Below are positions 15,397 to 21,905 of a stretch of DNA of 21,905 bases, piece by piece. Source of the DNA: an uncultured Eubacteriales bacterium. Its GTDB lineage: Bacteria; Bacillota; Clostridia; Monoglobales; Firm-18. The stretch covers positions 1 to 21,905 of the forward strand of contig CAJLYO010000004.1 in assembly GCA_905210885.1 (NCBI GenBank), in the 5' to 3' direction. The position numbers and the translations under genes were made by a program. Numbering within the stretch: position 1 is the stretch's first letter; each line of letters opens with the position of its first letter. A model generated the notes under the pieces. It was not told the DNA's origin. It saw only the letters and a list, made by a program, of their open reading frames with translations, and made no database searches.

Positions 15397-17755
15397 AAAA
15401 TAGCGATAGCCGCAATGCGACCGACTTTGCCTCAGAACGCCGTTTTACGCCGAGTTTTTGCAGAATGTGGCTTACGTGGCTTTTTACGGTTGCAAGCTGG
15501 ACATTTAGTATTTCGCATATTTCGGAATTGCTTTTATCCGCGCATATCAGCCTTAAGACCTGCAATTCCGCTTCCGTCAGCTTTTCAAATAAGCTGTTTC
15601 GCGGTTTTAAAAAGTCCGGGTAATACACCGCCTGGTTCCGCGCGGATTTTATTACGGACTTTACAAATTCCGAGCCGCCGTTTCCGTATATATGCTCAAG
15701 AATGGGAAGCACTGCCGCGCCGTATACGCTTATTGTACGCACAAAGCCGTATTCTTCCGCAATATTTACGGCGGTTTTTATATCGTCTTTCCATGAGCCG
15801 CTGTTTTTCCTGTATTTTGCGATGGCACATATTGTTTTCAGATGTATCATATCAATGTGCCTGCTGCATGTCGCGCAGTACGGTTCAAGAGGCGAAACGG
15901 TCAGCAGCGCCGCGTCCTCGTTTCCAAAGGACAGCTCTGCCATTGCCTCGGTAAAATACCTGTACCGCCGCATTATTTTAACGTTCAGAGAATCGCGCGG
16001 CGCCTCGTCGCGGTACCATTGGTCGATATAATCCGTGTCGCCGCAGCGAAGGGCAATTCTGCACAGCATAGCGTCAATATTTGGCATGAAACGCGTAAGC
16101 TTTTTTTCGGCAAAGCGTTCCTTAAGAGCAGTAAGAGTGTGACGTGCGTCTTCTGCCCGTCCGGCATCTGTCTGACTTCGCACAAGAAGCCCGACCAGGG
16201 CAAACTCAATGTCCGGTGTGCCCTTTGTCTGAATTGTGTTAAGCATCGATATAAGCGAGAGTATTCTGTCCGAAATGCTTTCGCCTTTTTCAAATTTGCT
16301 TTCGGCTATTGCGCAGTCCGCAAGACCTATGCCGTCTTTTCCCAGTATTCCCTCTACCGGAAGGCGCATGGTTGCGTAAATCAAATCGTCTTTTTTGCTC
16401 CATGGAGAAAAGTCCTTGCCGCCGTTCATAATGCTTGGAAGGGTGCTTGTGACCGAAAAGGACATAAGCTTGATTTCTTTTGCCGTTACAAGGGAAAATA
16501 TCTTCTTAATTGTATCCGAAAGTCCGGTAACTCCGCGCTGGGGAAGGGCGATATCGAGCCATGCAAGCCGGCTTCGCGCTTCGTGCGCCGCTGCGTCGGA
16601 GCGTTTTCGCGCCGCGGCAAATTCTTTAAGAAGGTTATACCATTTTTCCGAGCCTTCATAGTCCGCCTGCAATGCACAAAGCATACTTTTCCCCTGCATA
16701 AGCGCGGGACTTTCGGAAACAACGCCGTCCGAAAGGGACATGTAATATTTTTCAAGTTCCTCATAGTACCCGATGCCGGGGTGCAGGCTTGTGATTTTTA
16801 TAATAAGCTCCGAAACCTTATTTTGTTCCTTGCTTTTGGAGTAAAATTCCAGCGCCTTGGCATAGTCCCCGTTAAGCTCGTAATAAAGACCGCCGCGGCT
16901 GTACAGAGCGTTTTGCTGTTCTGTTGTATAGTACCTTTTTTGCTCCCACATAAGAAAGCTGCGGAATATGGGCCAGAAATAAAATTTGTCGTTGCCCTTG
17001 TTTTTCAGCATGCGCGAATATTTTTGCAAATCGGCAAGAATTTTGCCTGCGTCAATATTCCCGCTTGCCATTTTTGCAAGCTCGGTGTCAAATTCCTCAA
17101 ACGGGGCAAGTTCAAGCAAAAAACGCCTTTCGGGCAGTCCGAAACGGCAGTAAATCATTTCATCGTAATACATGTATATGTCATGCTTGATTTCTTTCAT
17201 AAGCTGTTTGTTATATAACTCGCCCTTTGACATTCTTTTTGCGATAAATTCCAGAGCCAGTGGGTAGCCCAGCGTCAGCTTCATCACGGAATTAAGTTCG
17301 GTTTCCGAAAGCAAAACGCCGCAAGCTTTAAGAAAATCCGCGGCAAGCTGTTTTGAAAAAAACATATCATTTTCATCTATTTCCGTAAGAAGACCCGATA
17401 TGCGAAAAGGTATAAGCTCGCCGCTTATGCTGCCGCGGCTCGTGAAAACAAACCGTTTTTTGGGGTTGCTTTTGATAAGCGAACAAAGATTTTGGTATTC
17501 CTCAAGTTCGGTCAGTGTTTGCAGATTTTCCACAAGCAGTATGTCCCAATTTGATTTTTCCGCCGCCATGCCGATAAAATCCGCCTCGTTTGCCTGCACT
17601 TCGCGGACACGTGCGTGCACACGCTTTAAAAGAGCCTTTGCAAGCGTGGTTTTTCCAAAGCCGCACGGCGCTTCAAACAGCAAAATTCTGCCGTTTTCCG
17701 CAAAATCGTCAAATTTTTCTGTTATTTTGGCGTCAATTACCGTGACTTTGTTCAT
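15395..17755 (-). CDS. MalT-like LuxR-family ATP-dependent transcriptional regulator (LAL type)
   Basis: 786-residue large ATP-binding regulator. Near the N-terminus is a P-loop (APCGFGKTT, about 29-37) and a Walker B-like DILLVEN (about 72-78), as in STAND NTPases. The middle is helical with TPR-like repeats (from about 280 to 700), usual for inducer sensing. The last 60 residues are a LuxR DNA-binding helix-turn-helix: LTEAELQVLRLICADKSNSE followed by VKSHVSHILQKLGVK. ATG 17755 was chosen, with GGGGAAG about 9 bases upstream, over GTG 17764, which abuts the RBS. MalT-like proteins activate sugar-use genes; the neighbouring rhamnosidase operon is a natural candidate target. It lies 90 bases downstream of the ABC genes on the same strand, so readthrough from them is also possible. 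Confidence 0.87.
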   Translation of the reverse strand: MNKVTVIDAKITEKFDDFAENGRILLFEAPCGFGKTTLAKALLKRVHARVREVQANEADFIGMAAEKSNWDILLVENLQTLTELEEYQNLCSLIKSNPKKRFVFTSRGSISGELIPFRISGLLTEIDENDMFFSKQLAADFLKACGVLLSETELNSVMKLTLGYPLALEFIAKRMSKGELYNKQLMKEIKHDIYMYYDEMIYCRFGLPERRFLLELAPFEEFDTELAKMASGNIDAGKILADLQKYSRMLKNKGNDKFYFWPIFRSFLMWEQKRYYTTEQQNALYSRGGLYYELNGDYAKALEFYSKSKEQNKVSELIIKITSLHPGIGYYEELEKYYMSLSDGVVSESPALMQGKSMLCALQADYEGSEKWYNLLKEFAAARKRSDAAAHEARSRLAWLDIALPQRGVTGLSDTIKKIFSLVTAKEIKLMSFSVTSTLPSIMNGGKDFSPWSKKDDLIYATMRLPVEGILGKDGIGLADCAIAESKFEKGESISDRILSLISMLNTIQTKGTPDIEFALVGLLVRSQTDAGRAEDARHTLTALKERFAEKKLTRFMPNIDAMLCRIALRCGDTDYIDQWYRDEAPRDSLNVKIMRRYRYFTEAMAELSFGNEDAALLTVSPLEPYCATCSRHIDMIHLKTICAIAKYRKNSGSWKDDIKTAVNIAEEYGFVRTISVYGAAVLPILEHIYGNGGSEFVKSVIKSARNQAVYYPDFLKPRNSLFEKLTEAELQVLRLICADKSNSEICEILNVQLATVKSHVSHILQKLGVKRRSEAKSVALRLSLF

Positions 17756-17803
17756 TATAATCACTTCCCCGAAAGTACGTTATCTGCGTGTTTTACGGTA
17801 TGA

Positions 17804-17821
17804 AACGACCTGTGTGTCGTT
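17804..17821. promoter_or_regulatory. Short inverted repeat upstream of the LuxR gene
   Basis: AACGAC (17804-17809) and GTCGTT (17816-17821) are separated by six bases in the 90-base gap between the ABC exporter and LuxR genes. No T run follows on the minus strand, so this is not a clear terminator. It could be a weak attenuator or an operator. I saw no convincing promoter in this gap. Confidence 0.25.
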
Positions 17822-17845
17822 CCGCCGTCCTATCGTTATTTTATA

Positions 17846-19744
17846 TTACGACAATTCAAAAGCACCGGTATAAAGCTGATAATACTTGCCCTTTTTCTCT
17901 ATCAGCTCGTCATGGCTTCCGCGTTCGATAATTCTGCCGTGTTCAAGCACCATAATTACGTCAGAATCCATAACTGTTGAAAGGCGGTGGGCGATAACAA
18001 ATACCGTTCTGCCTTCCATAAGCTTATCCATACCTTTCTGAACAATTGCTTCCGTTCTGGTATCGATTGAAGACGTTGCCTCGTCCAGTATCATAACCGG
18101 CGGGTCGGCAACGGCAGCACGGGCTATTGCGATAAGCTGGCGCTGACCCTGCGACAGGTTTGAACCGTTATTGGGAAGCTGAGTATCATATCCTTCGGGC
18201 AGACGCGTTATAAAATCGTCCGCGCCGGCAAGCCGTGCAGCCTCGATACACTCCTCGTCTGTTGCGTCAAGGCGTCCGTAGCGGATATTGTCCATAACGC
18301 TTCCGGTAAACAGGTTTGTGTCCTGAAGTACAATGCCGAGGGACGTGCGGAGGTCTGACTTTTTAATCTTGTTTATATTTATTCCGTCGTAGCGGATTTT
18401 GCCGTCCGCAATGTCATAAAATCTGTTTATAAGATTTGTAATTGTGGTTTTGCCTGCGCCTGTTGCGCCTACAAAGGCAACCTTCTGTCCGGGCTTCGCA
18501 TAAACCGAAACATCGTGGAGCACGGGTTTTCCTTCCTCATACTCAAAATCCACGCTGTCCATGACAACATCGCCGCAAAGCTTGGTGTAGGTAAGAGTTC
18601 CGTCACTGTGGGGGTGTTTCCATGCCCATATTCCGGTACGCTCCTTTGTTTCGGTGATGCTGCCGTCCTTGCCGACTTTTGCATTAACCAATGTTACATA
18701 ACCGTTGTCATCTTCCGGTTTCATATCCATAAGCTCAAACACACGGCCTGCTCCGGCAAGACCCATTACAATAGAGTTAATCTGCTGGGTTACCTGGTTT
18801 AGGTTACCGGTAAACTGTTTTGTCATGTTAAGAAACGGTACCACAATGCTTATTGAAAACGCCGCGCCGGAAATACTCAAATTCGGAATACCCGAAAGCA
18901 GGAACAAACCGCCGGCAATTGCTATCAAAACATAGGTGATATTGCCGATATTCATAATGATGGGGCCCAGCATGTTTGCATAGGCGTTTGCGCGGTAATT
19001 ATCCTCGAAAAGGCGGTTGTTGATTTTTTCAAAATCGTCCTTGCACTCCTTCTCGTGGCAGAAAACCTTGATAACCTTCTGACCGTTCATCATTTCCTGA
19101 ACAAAGCCTTCCTGCTCGCCTACGGTGCGCTGAAGCTTCATAAAGTATTTTGCGCTGCCGCCGCCCAGCTTTTTTGAAACCAAAAACATAACGGCAATCC
19201 CGATAAACATAACAAGCGTCATCCATACGCTGTAGTAAAGCATTATAAAGAACACCGCAAGCACAATAACGCCGGCACGCAAAAGAGTGGGGAGCGACTG
19301 TGCCACAAGCTGGCGGAGCGTGTCTATATCGTTTGTGTAATGGCTCATTATGTCGCCGTGCTTGTTTGTGTCAAAAAACCTTATGGGCAGGTTCTGCATG
19401 CCGTCAAACATTGAACAGCGCAGCTTGCTTAAAAATCCCTGAGTTATATATGCCATAAGCTGTGTATCAACCGTCATTGCTACAATAGACAGCACGTAAA
19501 GCCCGATTAAAAGCATAACTTTGGGGACTATTTCCGGTGCTGCCGCCGCCCAGTCGCCGGAAGGCTGCCATTTTTCAATTACCGCAATTGCTTCCTGAAG
19601 GAAAACCGAAGGTATAGCTGCGGTTATTGCCGCAATTAAAATGCACACAACGGTAACGGGCATAAGCACCGGATAATAGCCAAAAAGCGTTTTCATAAGG
19701 CGTTTGAACACGCCGCCGTCAAATTTTCTGCCTTTTTTATTCAT
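17846..19744 (-). CDS. ABC exporter half-transporter, catalytically competent partner
   Basis: 632-residue membrane-ATPase half-transporter. An N-terminal six-helix exporter domain (about 20-330) is followed by an insert of about 40 residues (RTGIWAWKHPHSDG) and the nucleotide-binding domain. Motifs: Walker A GATGAGKTT, Q-loop LQDTNLF, signature NLSQGQRQL, Walker B with catalytic Glu in ILDEATSSID, and H-loop His in IAHRLSTV. The complete Glu and His show that this subunit carries the working ATPase residues, while its LSQGQ signature departs from LSGGQ and would face the partner's degenerate site. Start ATG 19744 overlaps the end of the upstream exporter gene by eight bases, so translation is coupled. 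Substrate unknown; MarR linkage suggests drugs or toxic small molecules, but lipid or peptide export cannot be excluded. Confidence 0.9.
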   Translation of the reverse strand: MNKKGRKFDGGVFKRLMKTLFGYYPVLMPVTVVCILIAAITAAIPSVFLQEAIAVIEKWQPSGDWAAAAPEIVPKVMLLIGLYVLSIVAMTVDTQLMAYITQGFLSKLRCSMFDGMQNLPIRFFDTNKHGDIMSHYTNDIDTLRQLVAQSLPTLLRAGVIVLAVFFIMLYYSVWMTLVMFIGIAVMFLVSKKLGGGSAKYFMKLQRTVGEQEGFVQEMMNGQKVIKVFCHEKECKDDFEKINNRLFEDNYRANAYANMLGPIIMNIGNITYVLIAIAGGLFLLSGIPNLSISGAAFSISIVVPFLNMTKQFTGNLNQVTQQINSIVMGLAGAGRVFELMDMKPEDDNGYVTLVNAKVGKDGSITETKERTGIWAWKHPHSDGTLTYTKLCGDVVMDSVDFEYEEGKPVLHDVSVYAKPGQKVAFVGATGAGKTTITNLINRFYDIADGKIRYDGININKIKKSDLRTSLGIVLQDTNLFTGSVMDNIRYGRLDATDEECIEAARLAGADDFITRLPEGYDTQLPNNGSNLSQGQRQLIAIARAAVADPPVMILDEATSSIDTRTEAIVQKGMDKLMEGRTVFVIAHRLSTVMDSDVIMVLEHGRIIERGSHDELIEKKGKYYQLYTGAFELS

Positions 19745-21479
19745 TATCCTGCACCCCCCTGTTCTGCTGGAAATAAACCTCACGGTAAATTTCCGAATTT
19801 TTCATAAGTTCGTCATGAGTTCCGCAGTCGGAAATTTTTCCGTTATCCATAACCACTATCATGTCAGCGTCCTGAACAGACGAAACACGCTGTGCGATTA
19901 TAATTTTTGTGGTTTCGGGAATATAGCTTTTAAAGCCGGCTCTTATGTGAGCATCGGTTTTTGTATCAACTGCGCTTGTGGAGTCGTCCAAAATAAGGAT
20001 TTTCGGCTTTTTAAGCAGTGCGCGCGCGATACAAAGTCTTTGCTTTTGACCGCCGGAAACGTTTGTTCCGCCCTGTTCTATTTTTGTTTCGTATTTGTCA
20101 GGGAAAGAATTTACAAATTCATCAGCCTGTGCAAGTCTGCATGCCTCGGCAATTTCCTCGTCCGTTGCATTTTCGTTACCCCAACGCAGGTTTTCGTTTA
20201 TCGTTCCGGAAAACAGCAGGTTTTTCTGCAAAACCATTGCAACCGCTCCGCGAAGGGTTTCAATATCGTAGGAACGCACATCAACGCCGCCTACCTTAAC
20301 ATTTCCTTCCGTCACGTCGTAAAGCCGCGGTATAAGCTGAACAAGTGACGACTTGCTGGAACCTGTTCCGCCGATCACACCCACCGTCATACCGGATTTA
20401 ATATGAAGATTAATGTCCGACAGGGCAAACTTTTTGGCTTGCTTTGAATATTTAAAGCCTACGTTTTCAAAGTCAACCGAGCCGTCTTTTACCTCTGTTA
20501 CGGGATTTTCGGGATTTCCGAAATCAGGAGTTTCGTTTAAAACTTCGCAGATTCGCTTTGCGGATTCAGCCGACATGGTAAGCATAACGTAAATCATTGA
20601 AAGCATCATGAGGGACATTAAAACCTGCATGCCGTAGTTTAACATTGCGGAAATCTGACCTACGTCAATCGTGCTGCCTCTGCCTGTTATTGCAAGACGC
20701 GAGCCTACCAAAAGCACAAATGCCATGTTAATGTAAAGACAGGTCTGCATTAAGGGTGAGTTTAATGCTACGATGCGTTCTGCTTTTGTAAAGTCGACTC
20801 TGATATTTTCCGCTTCGCGGGCAAATTTCTGTTTTTCGTATTCCTCGCGAGAAAAGCCCTTTACAACTCTCATACCCCTTACGTTTTCCTCTATGGATTC
20901 GTTTAGTCTGTCGTATTTTTTGAATACGCGGCGGAATGCCGGCATAGCCTTTTTACCTATCAGGTACAAGCCTACCGCCAAAACCGGGATGATAATCACA
21001 AATGCCGTTGCAAGGCTGCCGCCCATAACGTATGCCATAACTACCGAAAATATCAGCATAAGCGGACTTCTTACGGCGGTTCTGATTGTCATCATAAACG
21101 CCATCTGGACATTTTGAACGTCTGTTGTCATTCGTGTTACAAGAGACGAAGTTGAAAATTTATCGATGTTTGCAAAGGTAAAGGTCTGTACCTTGGAAAA
21201 CATGTCGTGGCGCAGATTTTTCGCAAAGCCTGCCGACGCTTTCGAGCATGTAAAGCCCGCCGCACCGCCGCAGGAAAGGGAAACCATAGCCATTGCCACA
21301 AGGATAAGACCGGTAGACGTTATTACGCCGATATCTGCGCCGCCTTTTATTTTGTTTACAAGCATTGCGGTTATAAACGGAATGAATGTTTCGATAACCG
21401 CTTCGCCAACCATAAACAGCAGTGTAAGCAATGATGCTTTTTTATATTCTCTTATGCATTTTAAAAGCTGTTTTATCAT
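19737..21479 (-). CDS. ABC exporter half-transporter with degenerate ATPase site
   Basis: 580-residue half-transporter with a six-helix membrane domain (about 15-305) and an ATPase domain (about 335-575). Walker A is GGTGSSKSS (370-378), with Ser where the last P-loop Gly usually lies; signature VSGGQ (474-478) is canonical. The residue after Walker B is Asp499 instead of Glu (LILDDSTSAVD), and the H-loop His is Gln530 (IAQRVSS). These changes mark the degenerate site of heterodimeric exporters such as TM287/288 and BmrCD, matching the intact partner gene immediately downstream. Start ATG 21479 is seven bases after the MarR stop, with an AAGGG sequence overlapping that stop. The gene is probably cotranscribed with MarR and the second half-transporter. 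Confidence 0.9.
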   Translation of the reverse strand: MIKQLLKCIREYKKASLLTLLFMVGEAVIETFIPFITAMLVNKIKGGADIGVITSTGLILVAMAMVSLSCGGAAGFTCSKASAGFAKNLRHDMFSKVQTFTFANIDKFSTSSLVTRMTTDVQNVQMAFMMTIRTAVRSPLMLIFSVVMAYVMGGSLATAFVIIIPVLAVGLYLIGKKAMPAFRRVFKKYDRLNESIEENVRGMRVVKGFSREEYEKQKFAREAENIRVDFTKAERIVALNSPLMQTCLYINMAFVLLVGSRLAITGRGSTIDVGQISAMLNYGMQVLMSLMMLSMIYVMLTMSAESAKRICEVLNETPDFGNPENPVTEVKDGSVDFENVGFKYSKQAKKFALSDINLHIKSGMTVGVIGGTGSSKSSLVQLIPRLYDVTEGNVKVGGVDVRSYDIETLRGAVAMVLQKNLLFSGTINENLRWGNENATDEEIAEACRLAQADEFVNSFPDKYETKIEQGGTNVSGGQKQRLCIARALLKKPKILILDDSTSAVDTKTDAHIRAGFKSYIPETTKIIIAQRVSSVQDADMIVVMDNGKISDCGTHDELMKNSEIYREVYFQQNRGVQDNE

Positions 21480-21486
21480 ATTGCCC

Positions 21487-21905
21487 TTATTTTCCTTTCG
21501 TCTTATTTTTTGATATGTGTGAAAGCTTTTTAAGCTCTTTTTCGCTGAGTATCTTGCGGCAGTTTTTCAGCGCATTGTTTTTTAAAGCCTCGAGCGCTCC
21601 GGAAAATTTAAGCATTTCGTCTTCGGAAAGACCGCCGAACATCACGCCGTCTATTTTTTCAAATAAGCTTAAATTATATTTGAAAACTTCTCTGCCCTTA
21701 TCCGTTATAAAAAGCTCATTACAGCGCAGATTGTCACTGTGGGCGGCTTTCGTTATAAGTCCGTCTTTTTCCATACGCTGAGTGGTAAGCGTTATCGATG
21801 CCGGCGTTACCATGAGTTCTCCGGCAAGCTCCGCCTGGGTGCAGCCGGGATTGCCGATAAGGTATTCCAGAATGCACATCTGTTTCGGGTGCAGTCTGCC
21901 CGAGT
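21487..21905 (-). CDS. MarR-family transcriptional regulator, N-terminus beyond right edge
   Basis: About 139 C-terminal residues of a winged-helix regulator, open through the right window edge. Visible are LHPKQMCILEYL, the helix-turn-helix TQAELAGELMVTPASITLTT with QRMEKDGLI following, and the wing region ending in LFITDKGREVF, then a long C-terminal dimerisation helix rich in Lys. An ATG at 21877 is internal, because the same frame carries conserved MarR sequence upstream of it. It is the first gene of the MarR-ABC-ABC cassette, seven bases ahead of the exporter gene, the usual arrangement for autoregulated efflux operons. The regulating ligand is unknown. Confidence 0.88.
   Translation of the reverse strand, partial: SGRLHPKQMCILEYLIGNPGCTQAELAGELMVTPASITLTTQRMEKDGLITKAAHSDNLRCNELFITDKGREVFKYNLSLFEKIDGVMFGGLSEDEMLKFSGALEALKNNALKNCRKILSEKELKKLSHISKNKTKGK

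Noticed and set aside
15842..17218. 458-codon open frame on the plus strand
   Set aside because: Entirely antisense to the LuxR regulator, which has clear P-loop and helix-turn-helix motifs; the antisense product is rich in Cys, Lys and Phe and shows no domain.
1..21905. tRNA, rRNA, CRISPR array, insertion sequence, prophage or integrase
   Set aside because: Looked for on both strands by eye; no tRNA-like cloverleaf, regularly spaced repeats, transposase or integrase motifs were found.

Overview
The window looks like DNA from gut-type Clostridia (Bacillota), probably a metagenome contig. Supporting signs are the low-to-moderate GC content, strong AGGAG-type ribosome binding sites, a YhgE/Pip membrane operon, an SLH-domain surface protein, cytoplasmic glycosidases and MarR/ABC exporter cassettes. 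It appears to consist of two blocks that meet near 7862-7871. At that point two divergently oriented genes have both lost their 5' ends. Codon habit also differs: ATA for Ile is rare in the stretch of the left block that I read and common in the genes to the right. The join may be a chimeric assembly or a real rearrangement, so gene neighbourhood should not be interpreted across it.

Left block (1-about 7861, Lachnospiraceae-like). A YesN-type response regulator runs off the left edge on the minus strand. Divergent from it is a three-gene membrane operon: a YhgE/Pip protein, a small two-helix membrane protein and a second, shorter YhgE/Pip paralogue. A strong bidirectional hairpin follows. Convergent to the operon is an alpha-glucan phosphorylase with a complete catalytic C-terminal part but no N-terminus.

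Right block (about 7872-21905, Clostridia with many SLH/CAZyme features). It opens with the 3' part of an SLH-domain protein, then a bidirectional terminator, then a convergent, rather AT-rich gene for a superfamily 1 helicase fused to a C-terminal PD-(D/E)XK-like nuclease. That gene is a plausible stand-alone defence or DNA-repair enzyme. A divergent promoter region follows. From it a compact operon reads rightward: SGNH esterase, RpiB/LacAB-type sugar-phosphate isomerase and GH78-type alpha-L-rhamnosidase. None of the three has a signal peptide, so together they look like a cytoplasmic pathway for esterified rhamnosides. A MalT-like LuxR regulator lies convergent to this operon. Upstream of it on the minus strand is a MarR regulator (cut by the right edge) with two translationally coupled ABC exporter half-transporters, whose motifs show a heterodimer with one degenerate ATPase site.

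No tRNA, rRNA, CRISPR array, insertion sequence or integrase was seen. No gene-free stretch exceeds 300 bases. The longest, 11569-11815, carries two back-to-back promoters.
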